Shown piece by piece: positions 1 to 10,167 of a stretch of 64,000 nt of DNA; the first letter of the stretch is position 1, and each line of letters opens with the position of its first letter. The notes beneath the pieces are model-generated. The model was not told where the DNA came from. It saw only the letters and a program-made list of their open reading frames with translations, and searched no databases. The position numbers and the translations under genes are program-made. The stretch is from an uncultured Acidobacteriaceae bacterium (GTDB taxonomy: Bacteria; Acidobacteriota; Terriglobia; Terriglobales; Acidobacteriaceae), in the NCBI GenBank assembly GCA_903828675.1, contig CAIKND010000042.1, forward strand, positions 1 through 64,000. The letters are read 5' to 3'.

Positions 1-2
1 CC

Positions 3-125
3 GTCCTGCGGCACATGGCCATCAATGCCATGCAAAAAGAGGGGTCCAAAGGTTCACTCCGAGGAAAACTCAAACGCGCCGGATGGAACGAGGACTTCCT
101 CAGCCGGCTATTGGAGATGTTTTGA
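3..125 (+). pseudogene. C-terminal fragment of an IS transposase (ISAs1/DDE-like), entering from the left edge
   Basis: Frame 3 reads VLRHMAINAMQKEGSKGSLRGKLKRAGWNEDFLSRLLEMF*, resembling ISAs1-type transposase C-termini; upstream part is outside the window. Confidence 0.55.
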
Positions 126-205
126 AATGCGTTTGCCCTGAGGTTAAAGGGGAGATGTCAGGAACTGATTGTGACTGAACTATCGGGATTGAGAACAGTC
201 ACACC

Positions 206-517
206 TCAGCCAAGGGAAGTGAATCTGATGAATTCACACATTTTCACAAGCTCGGCTAGAGAGCTTGCCTGCATCTTTTTCATAGCGTGACGGCGGTGTA
301 GCTTCAGTGAAACCTCACTCAGAACCAGTTCGGTGGCAACTTGCTTGTTCAGCATGACTAGCATCATGCCCACGCCCATCACCTTGCCTGCAAGCAGAGC
401 CGCTCCGTAGCGTCTCCACTCTGGATCGCGCAAGCGCGCCGATAGACGAGATATCTTCTGTGCAAGGGGTTGAGATGTCCCTCGCCGCTCAATGAGCTTC
501 ATCGGTAGCTGCGCCAT
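206..517 (-). pseudogene. Degenerate fragment of a FixJ/NarL-type response regulator (HTH part only)
   Basis: C-terminal NKQVATELVLSEVSLKLHRRHAMKKMQASSLAELVKM matches the FixJ/LuxR HTH pattern; N-terminal part shows no receiver domain. Confidence 0.45.
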
Positions 518-1080
518 TCAGAATTGGACTTCACCGAACGATTTGCAGATGTAGCCGCAGGATGCGCGGCCAATGCACAGAGAGCTTGAATCAAGAGCCA
601 GGTTAAGATGGAATGACACTCTAACTGCCTTGGTAGTTATTGAAGGGTGCCAGTGTTGGGCGATGGCTAACTATCGAGCTTGATCGACGGAAATGAGCCT
701 GTTATTTATAGGAAAACAACGATACCTTTGTATAGCTGGCCGATGGCCGCGCAGTGTGTTTTGAAGAGGGGAAACTATAGCCTAAGAGGCCCAAGTTCCT
801 GTCTGCGCTAGATCCATGAATCTCCGAAAGGTTCGTCGCTCTGAGGTGGTTGTGTGGGGATGCGAGATGCCCTGAAGAACTGCGGCGCTTTCAGCAAGAT
901 AGATTTGTACGGCAGTTGCAGCAAGGTTCAAACGACCTGCTCCTAACTATCCAGCAGAGTAGTTTTGAAGGGCAAGAAAGTTTTCTCGTCTCAGCTAACT
1001 AATCCATTAGGTGATCGTCCATCTGTTGTGAGAAGAAGCCGCATTGCAGGTGTTGAGCCAATGGAATCAAAAGGATAGAG

Positions 1081-1479
1081 ATGCCCCCAAAGAAATCCAA
1101 CACGTTGACCGAAGCTGAGCTGCGGCTCATGAAGATCCTCTGGCGGCGAGGGGACTCGGCGGTCAACGACCTGGTTGCCGACCTGCCGGAAGGCGAGGCG
1201 CTGGCCTACAACTCAGTACTGACGACGATTCGCATTCTTGAGCAGAAGGGCTATGTGGAGCACCGCCAGGAGGGCCGTGCGTTCGTCTATCACCCTTGCG
1301 TCGCTGAGCAGGACGCCGGCCGCTCCGAGGTTCGTCATCTGATGAGCCGCTTCTTCGGCAACTCGCGCGAGCGGCTACTGTTGTCACTATTGGGCGACGA
1401 TGAGCTTTCTGCCGACGAGTTGCAACGCCTTAAAGATGCCATCCGGAACGCTGCACCGGATGGAGAGGGGGAGGTGTAG
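1081..1479 (+). CDS. blaI: BlaI/MecI/CopY family transcriptional regulator
   Basis: 132 aa; TEAELRLMKILWRRGDSAVNDL...YNSVLTTIRILEQKGYVEH winged-helix signature; followed 4 nt later by an M56 peptidase gene. Confidence 0.9.
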   Translation: MPPKKSNTLTEAELRLMKILWRRGDSAVNDLVADLPEGEALAYNSVLTTIRILEQKGYVEHRQEGRAFVYHPCVAEQDAGRSEVRHLMSRFFGNSRERLLLSLLGDDELSADELQRLKDAIRNAAPDGEGEV

Positions 1480-1482
1480 AGG

Positions 1483-3078
1483 ATGCATCTGACCGCATAT
1501 TACGAAGCTATGTGGTGGGCAATTTCAGGTGTTGCAGGCCCGTTGCTGGCTGACTTGCGTGACTTCGCGCAGCAGGGAGGAGCGCTGGTTGTGACCGCTG
1601 TCTGGCAAGGCGCTATCGTCGTTTGCAGTCTCGCCATCTGTCTTCGGCTTGCACCACGCACCTCCGCCGCTCAGCGTTTCGTGGTTTGGGCCTCGGCCTT
1701 CATGGTGCTTGTGAGTCTGCCACTGTTTTCCCTTGTCCAGGGCTTCACATCAGGAGCCGCCCCTTCTACATCTGTCGCTTCACAGGTGGTCCTAACCCGG
1801 CCGTGGTTGCAGGTAGACAGTGGGTGGAGCCTGTTGATCGTCTTGCTGTGGGCGGCTGTTTCGCTATTCCGTTTTGTAGATCTTGCCATTCATTCGCTGC
1901 GACTGCGCAAGTTGTGGAAGGAGTCAGTTCCTGTTGAACTCCACTGCGGCCTAGGTCCCTTAGCCTCGCGTATGTGGGGCCGTGGGCCAGTTCGGATTTG
2001 CACTACTCTCGCTTTGCAACGCCCCAGCGTTATAGGCTTCTTCTGCCCGCGAATCCTCATACCTGATTGGCTTCTGACCCGCCTTACTGCGGGCGAACTC
2101 GAGCAGATCATTCTGCACGAAAGTGAACATCTGCGCCGCTGCGATGACTGGACAAATCTCTTCCAGAAGCTCTGCCTGGTTCTGTTTCCGCTCAACCCGG
2201 CACTCTTGTGGATTGAGCGACGGCTCTGCCGCGAGCGCGAGATGGCTTGCGATGACGGTGTTATTCAGATCACTCATGCTCCGCGCGCCTATGCGGCTTG
2301 CCTGGCGAATCTCGCGGAGCGCGGATTGGAGCGGCGCGCCGAAGCCCTTTCATTGGGAGCCTGGCAGGGCCGCTCCGAACTGGTGCATCGTGTCCACAGC
2401 GTTTTGCGTCGCAAGAATGCGCTCAATCCTCTGGCAACCAACGCCTTGCTCGGCTTGCTCAGTTGTGGCCTTCTGCTCGGATCAATAGCGCTTGCGCGGT
2501 GCCCACAGATAGTGGCATTCGTTCCATCCCAGAGTACCGCCGGGGTAAAGAGCAATATCCGGCCTCTGAGTGCCGCATCGATGCCGGCGCAAAATGCCGT
2601 GATCGAGAGAACGGCAACTGCGCTCAATGCTGGAGTTTCGTCAGCGCGCCCGGCCGGCCGACCGGCGAAGCGGTCCACGGACGAAATGGCCAGCACACGG
2701 GCGGTTCCTGAAAAGGACGGCGCGATTGGATGGGAAACCTCATTCTCCGCTTCCAACTCCAACTCGCCACGTCCCGTAAAACTGGAAGCAGCGGGACCCG
2801 GTCTTGAGCCTACGCTGGCGCAACAGTGGATCGTTTTCACAGCCTGGGAGCAAGTGCAAACTGCAAATCGAGATAAAGACTTGAGGGCAGATTATGACTT
2901 TGCGCCGAACGTTAATGCAAATCGTCCAGCAATAGAGGAAGACGGCCTGACAGGTGGATCGGTGTGGAAGCAAATCACTGTCACCCGTTTGATCTTCAGA
3001 GTTATTCCAGCAAGTTCCGTTTCTACACTGCCTGTCCTGGCGCCCATGCGCAGCGGCTGGCTCGTGATCCAACTGTAA
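1483..3078 (+). CDS. BlaR1-like M56 family zinc metallopeptidase
   Basis: 531 aa; N-terminal TM segments, HEXXH motif (ILHESEHLRRCDDW), REMACDD; adjacent to blaI. Confidence 0.85.
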   Translation: MHLTAYYEAMWWAISGVAGPLLADLRDFAQQGGALVVTAVWQGAIVVCSLAICLRLAPRTSAAQRFVVWASAFMVLVSLPLFSLVQGFTSGAAPSTSVASQVVLTRPWLQVDSGWSLLIVLLWAAVSLFRFVDLAIHSLRLRKLWKESVPVELHCGLGPLASRMWGRGPVRICTTLALQRPSVIGFFCPRILIPDWLLTRLTAGELEQIILHESEHLRRCDDWTNLFQKLCLVLFPLNPALLWIERRLCREREMACDDGVIQITHAPRAYAACLANLAERGLERRAEALSLGAWQGRSELVHRVHSVLRRKNALNPLATNALLGLLSCGLLLGSIALARCPQIVAFVPSQSTAGVKSNIRPLSAASMPAQNAVIERTATALNAGVSSARPAGRPAKRSTDEMASTRAVPEKDGAIGWETSFSASNSNSPRPVKLEAAGPGLEPTLAQQWIVFTAWEQVQTANRDKDLRADYDFAPNVNANRPAIEEDGLTGGSVWKQITVTRLIFRVIPASSVSTLPVLAPMRSGWLVIQL

Positions 3079-3110
3079 CCAACAACTTCAACTCCCTTGA
3101 GAGGTAAACC

Positions 3111-4667
3111 ATGTCAGTATCAACTAATTCATTAGTCGTAAGGATGAAGAGAATAGCTGTTCCTGCCGGAGCAGTTGCCGTTCTGCTCTTCGCCCTCGGG
3201 ATGGTGTTTAACCACAACGTTGCGCATGCGGCGGGGGGTGGGGCTGCTCCGATGGATGACAGCAGCGTCTCTTCCCTGGTGGCGCTGGACAATGCTGTCG
3301 AAGCGGTGGCGGCGCGGGTAACTCCGGCCGTAGTGAACGTGTCGGTGACGTCGCGCGGTCCGGCGATGGAGGAGGGTGGGCAGGGCCCGGGCATTCCGGA
3401 AGGCGCGCTTCCGCCTGGGTTCCAGCAGTTCTTCTTTGGCCCGCATGGCCGTGGGCAGGGCATGAAGCCGCCGGCGCAGGTGGAGCACGGTATCGGCAGC
3501 GGCATCATCGTCTCGCCGGATGGCTACATTGTTACCAACGCGCACGTTGTAGATGGGGCTACGCAGATTCGCGTGACGCTGAATGACCGGCGCGTGTTTA
3601 CAGCAAAGCTGGTGGGTACCGACAAACTCAACGACCTGGCGGTGATCCGGATCGATGCGAAAAACCTGGCCAGCATTGCATGGGGCGACTCGACGCGTCT
3701 GCATCCCGGCCAGACGGTGCTGGCCTTTGGCAGCCCCTTCGGTTACTTCCAGTTCTCGGTGACGCGGGGCATTATCAGCGCGCTCGACCGGCCCAACCCT
3801 TACTCGGATGACCTGCGCAAGCCCGGAGATTTTATCCAGACCGACGCCGCCATAAACCCAGGTAACTCCGGCGGGCCTTTGGTGGACGCTCATGGCGAGC
3901 TGGTAGGCATCAACACGTTCATCATCTCCGGCAACGGCTCGTTCGCGGGTGCGGGATTCGCAATTCCCTCGCAGATTGTGAAGGCCTCAGTGGACGCGCT
4001 AATCAAGGATGGCGCCGTGCATCACGGCTACCTGGGCATCAGCATGAACGATGTGACGCCTGACAACGCGATCTTCTTTAACCTGCCAGACGCTACGGGC
4101 GCGATCGTGAGCCAAGTTACGCCCGACTCGCCCGCAGGCCACGCCGGACTGAAGAGCGGCGACGTGCTGCGCGAGCTGGATGGCAAGAAGATCGTGAACG
4201 GCAGCGCGCTGCAGGTTGCCGTGAGCCAGATTGCCCCTGGCCGCAATATCAATCTTGGAATATTGCGCGACGGCAACCAGGAGACGGTGAAAATCACGGT
4301 TGGCGAATTTCATGCCAATACAGAAGTGGCGGAGAACGCGGGTTCTGAGCCACGGCAAGGCGGCAGGCTGGGCCTTGCTGTCGATGGGTTGACCCCGGAC
4401 CTTCGCGAGCAACTCAACATCCCGTCGCACGTGAAAGGCGTGGCGGTGGAGAGCGTGCGCCCGGCCAGCCCCGCGGACGATGCGGGTCTTGCGCCCGGCG
4501 ACGTGATTCTCGAAGTCAACCGGCACCCGGTGCAGAGTCCCGATACGTTTGTGAGCGAGGTTCACTCGGTTCCAGCGGGCAAGGACATTCTGCTGCTGGT
4601 GTGGTCGAGAGGCAGCGCGACCTACCGCGTTGTCCATGCGGAGCAAAAGAGCGACAGCGGCATGTAA
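3111..4667 (+). CDS. Do/HtrA family serine protease with two PDZ domains
   Basis: 518 aa; TNAHVVDGA (H), DLAVIRID (D), GNSGGPL (S) triad, followed by two PDZ regions. Confidence 0.93.
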   Translation: MSVSTNSLVVRMKRIAVPAGAVAVLLFALGMVFNHNVAHAAGGGAAPMDDSSVSSLVALDNAVEAVAARVTPAVVNVSVTSRGPAMEEGGQGPGIPEGALPPGFQQFFFGPHGRGQGMKPPAQVEHGIGSGIIVSPDGYIVTNAHVVDGATQIRVTLNDRRVFTAKLVGTDKLNDLAVIRIDAKNLASIAWGDSTRLHPGQTVLAFGSPFGYFQFSVTRGIISALDRPNPYSDDLRKPGDFIQTDAAINPGNSGGPLVDAHGELVGINTFIISGNGSFAGAGFAIPSQIVKASVDALIKDGAVHHGYLGISMNDVTPDNAIFFNLPDATGAIVSQVTPDSPAGHAGLKSGDVLRELDGKKIVNGSALQVAVSQIAPGRNINLGILRDGNQETVKITVGEFHANTEVAENAGSEPRQGGRLGLAVDGLTPDLREQLNIPSHVKGVAVESVRPASPADDAGLAPGDVILEVNRHPVQSPDTFVSEVHSVPAGKDILLLVWSRGSATYRVVHAEQKSDSGM

Positions 4668-4770
4668 GAGAAATGAGTATACGGGCCGCTGCAGGGATAG
4701 GGACGCAGCGGCCCGAACATCAGAGCGTTATCTGTTTAAGCGTTTATGGCGGAGATTTGAATTTATGTTC

Positions 4771-4812
4771 TCCCATCCTTGAATCAAAGAACGATTCAAG
4801 GATGGGGCACCC
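4771..4812 (+). repeat. Palindromic repeat family P1, copy 1
   Basis: CCCATCCTTGAATC-aaagaac-GATTCAAGGATGGGGCACCC; perfect 14-bp stem. Confidence 0.85.
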
Positions 4813-4924
4813 AAATGATTGTTCACACTCACATCGAAAACGCTAGTGACCCGAGTCTAAAGTTCATCGCATGACAAACGAAGGACAACCGCAGGTCTTT
4901 CGACCCTCTGCGCTACGCTTCGGT

Positions 4925-5082
4925 CGCTCCTAAAGAACGGGACGGTTGAGTGTTGTTCTGTCCCACCCATTCCGCAAAGGACGCGGAATGGATGGGGCAC
5001 GGTGTTTAGTTGCGGGGTAGACGGCGGCCGTTCATCCCTGGACGCAACGCGCTCCCGCCAGTAAAGCTGCTCAGGATGACAG
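4925..5082 (+). repeat. 158-bp composite repeat, copy 1 (contains P1 copy 2 at 4961-5000)
   Basis: Aligns without gaps to 28252-28409 (16 mismatches by eye, about 90% identity). Confidence 0.88.
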
Positions 5083-5106
5083 CCGATGTTCTGTTGGGAA
5101 CTTTGG

Positions 5107-6630
5107 CTAGAGGTGAATTTCAATTCGTTCGACGCGTTCAGCCGGATGGATCGCGGCTACACGCGCTCGTGCCTGAGTCACGAATGCTTCGGCCTGGGGC
5201 GAGCCGGGACTGAATGAATCAAGGTTGATGTGGACATTGGCGAGGGCTCCTTCAAGAGCGGCCTTTGCGAGGGCGAGGGCTGTGACCAAATCGGAATTCA
5301 TCCGAGGGTTAGTGATGGGCCTGAGAGCCGCAGCGATTTGTTGCAGCTCGAAGGCCTTTTCAGCTACTCCGAGAGGCACGCTGGTCGCCTGCTGGAGCGC
5401 GGCCGCGATGTTGCCGGCGCCGTCGGGTGATTCCTTTGCCGACTTGTAAGCCTTCATTACGAGATTGTAGGACTCGGCATCGGCGTCGATGGCGGCCTTG
5501 AGTTCTTCGCGCAGTTGGGTGAGTCTGGCGATGGCTTCGCTGAGTTCGGCTTCGAACTGCAGATAGGCTTTTTTGCCGCGCGACATGGACGCTACCATTG
5601 CGGCAAGGCCGGCGGCCATTGCGCCCGCAGCGGCGGCGGCGCTGCCTCCGCCGGGAGTGGCAGTGGGTGCGGCGAGTTGCTCAATAAATGGCTCGATACC
5701 TGCGCGGAGGCCGCCAACAGCCATTTTGCCGGTCATTACAGAGGCGAGACGGTTTTCAAGGATAAGCGAGGAGTCAAAGTTCTCGACCTGCAGGAACCAT
5801 TCGGCGGCTTGCTCGATGGCGAGCTTGGGAATGAGTCCGACAATCTCGCTTGAGACCGGCGTGACGCCGTAGCGCTGGGCCTCGCGCTTTACGAATTCGA
5901 AGACGCGGTGAATGGGAGTCTGCTCGAAGTCGGTGAGGTTCATGGAAACCTGAGCCAGGCCGCGCACCAGGAAACCCGCCCCCTTGACGAAGCGCAGACC
6001 GCCGGAAGAGAAGCGAACAGCTTTGGCGATCTTCTTTGCGATGCCGACGTCAGGCGTGTTGAGGAAGATGTTGTAGGCCACGAGAGACTTGCGCGCACCC
6101 ACTACGGTAGCTCCGGCTGTGGGATGCACGCGGGGCTCGCCGAAGTCGGGCTTGCGGGCAGGGTTGGTGGCGATTTCGTCACGGATGCCCTCGAACTGGC
6201 CGCGGCGAATGTTCTCAAGATTCTGCCGCTCGGGCGTGGTGGCCGCCGCCTCATATAGATAGACAGGAATCTGGAAGCGGCTGGCGATTTCTGCACCGAC
6301 GTGGCGGGCCATGGCGACGCAGTCTTCAAGTGTCACGCCTTGAATGGGAATGAAAGGGATGACGTCAGTGGCGCCCATGCGCGGGTGAGCGCCGTGGTGC
6401 TGGGTGAGATCAATGAGTTCGGCGGCCTTGCCTGCGCCGCGGATGGCGGCCTCCTGAATGGCCTCGCGCTCGCCGACCAAGGTGATGACGCAGCGGTTGT
6501 GATCGGCGTCCATCTCGCGGTCGAGGAGATAGACGCCTGGGATCTTCATCGCTTCGATGATGGCGTCGACCTTGACAGGGTCGCGGCCTTCGGAGAAATT
6601 GGGAACGCATTCAACGAGAGTGTTGGTCAC
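5107..6630 (-). CDS. ftcD: Bifunctional glutamate formimidoyltransferase / formimidoyltetrahydrofolate cyclodeaminase
   Basis: 507 aa; MTNTLVECVPNFSEGRD...HHGAHPRMGATDVIPF plus C-terminal cyclodeaminase (ATPGGGSAAA.AGAMAAGLAAMV). Confidence 0.92.
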   Translation of the reverse strand: MTNTLVECVPNFSEGRDPVKVDAIIEAMKIPGVYLLDREMDADHNRCVITLVGEREAIQEAAIRGAGKAAELIDLTQHHGAHPRMGATDVIPFIPIQGVTLEDCVAMARHVGAEIASRFQIPVYLYEAAATTPERQNLENIRRGQFEGIRDEIATNPARKPDFGEPRVHPTAGATVVGARKSLVAYNIFLNTPDVGIAKKIAKAVRFSSGGLRFVKGAGFLVRGLAQVSMNLTDFEQTPIHRVFEFVKREAQRYGVTPVSSEIVGLIPKLAIEQAAEWFLQVENFDSSLILENRLASVMTGKMAVGGLRAGIEPFIEQLAAPTATPGGGSAAAAAGAMAAGLAAMVASMSRGKKAYLQFEAELSEAIARLTQLREELKAAIDADAESYNLVMKAYKSAKESPDGAGNIAAALQQATSVPLGVAEKAFELQQIAAALRPITNPRMNSDLVTALALAKAALEGALANVHINLDSFSPGSPQAEAFVTQARARVAAIHPAERVERIEIHL

Positions 6631-6650
6631 GGGTAGAGGATAAAGAGCGA

Positions 6651-6682
6651 GTCAGCGGGTCAGCAAGTCAGGGCGTCAGCGG
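6651..6682. repeat. Short tandem array, period 8 (GTCAGCGG GTCAGCAA GTCAGGGC GTCAGCGG)
   Basis: Four consecutive 8-mers immediately upstream of ftcD. Confidence 0.8.
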
Positions 6683-6728
6683 ATTGGACGATCTTCCATG
6701 TTTCTTGAGGGAATTGCGAATAGCCCCT

Positions 6729-6744
6729 GGGGAGGGGGGTGGGG
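6729..6744. repeat. G-rich tract 1 (short)
   Basis: GGGGAGGGGGGTGGGG. Confidence 0.7.
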
Positions 6745-6843
6745 CAGGTTCTGGTGGTACGGACCGGGCAGATGCCTGACAGATTGAACCGGGGACATAG
6801 CTGACACTGCACAAGTTCATAGTCGTTTGATTACAACGTCGAG

Positions 6844-7986
6844 ATGGGCTGGAGAGCGAGCAGTGCGATGGATGAGAAGCTGCGCTTTGTGTTTGAGTAT
6901 GAGCGCGATGAGGCGTCGATGAAGGCTCTGTGTGAGCGTTTTGGCATCAGCCGGGAGACGGGCTACGTCTGGCTTCGTCGTTATCGGCAGAGCGGGCCGG
7001 AAGGATTGGTGGAAGTGAACCGGGCGCCGTTGCGTCATCCCAACCAGACGGCGGTTTCGATCGAGGAGTCGGTGCTGGTGCATCGCCAGGCGCACATGAC
7101 GTGGGGACCGCGCAAGCTGAAGCGGATTCTGGAGCGGGACCAGCCTGGGCGCGTATGGCCGGCCACCAGCACGCTGGGCGAGACTGTGAAGCGTGCCGGA
7201 TTGGTGGCGCCGCGCAGGAAGCGTCGCCGGACCGAGCCGTACACCGCGCCCCTGGCCCATGCGGTGGAGTCGAATCTTGTATGGTGCGCCGACTTCAAGG
7301 GCTGGTTCAAGAGCGGGGATGGGACGCGGATCGATCCGCTGACGATCACCAATGCGTGCAGCCGCTATCTTCTTCGCTGCCAGGCCGTGGAGAAGACGGA
7401 CACGGAGCGGGTGCGGGCCATCTTCGAGGCGGCGTTTCGCCAGTTCGGGCTGCCCTGGTGGATACGCATCGACAACGGGCCTCCGTTTGCCAGTTCGGCG
7501 GTGGGCGGGCTGTCGCGGCTGGCGGTGTGGTGGATCAAGCTAGGCATTGTGCCGGAGCGCATCGAGGCCGGGCATCCAGAGCAGAACGGCCGCCACGAGC
7601 GCATGCATCGCACGCTGAAGCTGGACCTGCGGCCAGCCGAGGACTGGCGCGGACAGCAGCGGGAGTTGGACCGCTTTCGCCACGATTACAACCAGGTGCG
7701 GCCGCACGAGTCCCTGGGCATGCATACACCGGCCTCGGTGTATGAGCCTTCGCCGCGGCCATACCCGGCCCAGGTGCCGGAGGTGGAGTTTCCCGACACC
7801 ATGCTGGTGCGCACGATCAAGAGCCACGGTCATTTTCGCTGGAAAAAGCATGACGTATTCCTCTCTGAGATGCGGTGGGGAGAACGGGTGGGCCTGCTGC
7901 CGGAGGGCTGCTTGATGAATCCGGGCTTGGGGGCTACTCTTCCAGCAGACGCACTACCACCTGAACGGGCGACATTCGGAGGACGA
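6844..7986 (+). pseudogene. IS481-like transposase, truncated at its 3' end
   Basis: Helix-turn-helix plus rve core (VWCADFKGWFKSGDG...WWIRIDNGPPFAS...EQNGRHERMHRTLK); the C-terminus departs from the family after ~GERVGLLPE (about 7905) and runs in frame into the integrase. Confidence 0.8.
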
Positions 7987-9201
7987 ATGACCCGTAAAAG
8001 GTGTTTTCAAAAGGGCTCACTGTTCAAACGTGGTACGCGCAAGAAAGTGTGGGTCGCTCGCTGGTGGGAGCCCGTGATTGGTCCCGATAACGTGCCTGGG
8101 CGGATTCGCCGCTCAGAGGTTCTCGGAGCGGTTGGGGACATCGCAACAAAACGCGAAGCAATGCAGATGCTTGACGATCTGCTGCGCAAGGTCAACAGCG
8201 GCGATTTTCGGCCTCAAGCAGACTGGACATTTCGCAGTTTCGTCGAAGACCGCTGGAAGCCGGATGTGTACCCCACGCTGAAGTTCTCAAGCAAGAAGTT
8301 TTACGACAACATGGTTGACGCTCATCTCATGCCGGTCTTCGGAGACACGCAGCTTCGGCTGCTCACGAAGGATCGCGTCCAGGTCTTTCTGACAGCGAAA
8401 GCATAGGGCGATTCGTCCTGGAAGACGGTCAAGCACATTCGCACCGTGTTCGGCTCGATTCTCGAAGCTGCAGTGAGAGATGAACTGTTGGCCTCCAACC
8501 CCGTCCGGAGAACACGATTGCCGCGACGTGGCCCGGTGGAAGAGAAAACCTCGATTGAAATGGAAACCGTAAAGGAGCTGATTGAAAAGCTCGCTGAACC
8601 ATCCCGCTCTATCGCTGCTCTGCTGGCGAGGACGGGGTTGCGGATTGGTGAACTTTTAGCCCTTCGCTGGCAGGATGTTGATTTGCAGCAGGGGCTTATA
8701 TCGGTCAATCAAACGGTCTATGAAGGTCACTTTGATGAACCGAAAAACAAGCGGAGCAAACGCCGCATTCCTCTCGGCCCGAAATGTGTCGAGATTCTTG
8801 CTGCGTTGAAGCGCACCGAAGCCACTCCATTGACTCTGGTGTTCTCCGCTCGAAACGGCTCCCCACTCAGTCGCCGCAATCTGCTCAACCGGCAACTCAA
8901 GCCAGCCGCTAAGGCGCTCAAATTGACCGGAGTGAATTGGCACTGGTTCCGGCACGCTCACGCAACCTTGCTCGACTCGACAGGCGCTCCCATTGGCACC
9001 ACCCAGGCGCTGCTCGGACACTCGTCTTCGGAAATCACCCGTGGGACGTATATTCACTCGGTCCCTGCGGACGGGCGTCGCGCAGTTGAAGCGGTGGAAG
9101 GGCTCCTGGAAAGCGAGGAAAAAACCAGTAGAAATCTAATTGGACCCAAATGGACCCAAGTTCCGGAATGGCCGGAACTTGGCAGTTTGCTAATTAACTG
9201 A
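7987..9201 (+). pseudogene. Tyrosine recombinase/integrase interrupted by an in-frame TAG (8404-8406)
   Basis: SD GGAGGA before ATG 7987; SAM-like N-domain; after TAG the same frame continues GDSSWKTVKHIRTVFGSIL... with R (TGLRIGELLALRW), HxxR (WHWFRHAHA), LLGHSS and Y (GTYIHS). Confidence 0.88.
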
Positions 9202-9216
9202 TATTGCGGGATTTAT

Positions 9217-9293
<77 letters not shown>

Positions 9294-9483
9294 AACATGG
9301 GTAGCAGAAGCGTATCGTTGGGGCGCTGCCTGGCGCGTTTTCCCCTTGAGTGCGCTTGAAACAGTGTAGCAGAATCCTCAGAGATACGGGGTGCCTATAC
9401 CGAGCATTGAGGTATCCATCGGAAGACTCACGAAGACGGTGAAAAAGTGGCTGTCCCACGTGGCCAGGAGCTACCTGCTGCGG

Positions 9484-10101
9484 TTAGTCGCTCTTTCCGG
9501 AATCGCCCTCTATGCCGGCGGGCAAATCCAAAGCTACCAGGGCGAAACGGGTCTTGCCTTCCTTGGGCTGCTCAAAACCTACGATGTGCTGGTGGCGCTT
9601 GGAGCCGGCCTTCAATTCGAAACTGCCTTTTGCGGTGCCGTAGTCCCCTTGATCGATCTGCACCTTGGTGTTCTTTTCTTCATCGCAGGTGAGTCCTTCC
9701 GATGTTCTGGTTGGCGTGCCTACAGGGGCATTGCCCTGGCAGGTGATTACGTCACCGTAGCGGACGAGTGCCTTTTTGTAGAACGCAGTCACTTGCTCCT
9801 TCGAATCCTGGGTTGCATAGGAGACCGCACGGACACGCAGCTGCCACTCGCCAAAGCCGAGGTGAACGTCGGCAGACTTGTGCTTGTCGTCGTCTTTGAC
9901 AGCCAGTGCGCCGGGATAGACCGGGAGTCCCAAATCCGAAGCCGTGGTCTGGTCGGTATTTACGTGCACGCCGCCGAACGGAGTGTCTACCTGGACGGTC
10001 TTCTCCTCACCGTTTGCGCCCTTGTCCACATGCACCCGGCATCCGGTGATCCAGGTAACCAACGCCAGGCCAACCAGCAAACTCGTCATTTTCCGCGTCA
10101 T
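9484..10101 (-). CDS. Putative lipoprotein of unknown function
   Basis: 205 aa; N-terminal signal with lipobox-like WITGC. Confidence 0.6.
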   Translation of the reverse strand: MTRKMTSLLVGLALVTWITGCRVHVDKGANGEEKTVQVDTPFGGVHVNTDQTTASDLGLPVYPGALAVKDDDKHKSADVHLGFGEWQLRVRAVSYATQDSKEQVTAFYKKALVRYGDVITCQGNAPVGTPTRTSEGLTCDEEKNTKVQIDQGDYGTAKGSFELKAGSKRHQHIVGFEQPKEGKTRFALVALDLPAGIEGDSGKSD

Positions 10102-10167
10102 GGCTATCGCCCTCTTGGACTGTTATACGGCGGCAACTGCTGAAAGGTTCCTGAAATCGGGCCCCGG

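Noticed and set aside
4857-5123. ORF containing VPHPFRVLCGMGGTEQHS, also seen in minus ORFs at 14134-14379, 28178-28450 and partly 35189-35497
   Set aside because: These peptides are translations of the P1 repeat and flanks; similarity between them is due to the repeat, not a protein family.
6640-6840. Second attachment site (duplicate of tRNA-Pro 3' end) for the integrase
   Set aside because: No convincing copy of GGGAGAGAGGATTTGAACC was seen left of the integrase within the window.
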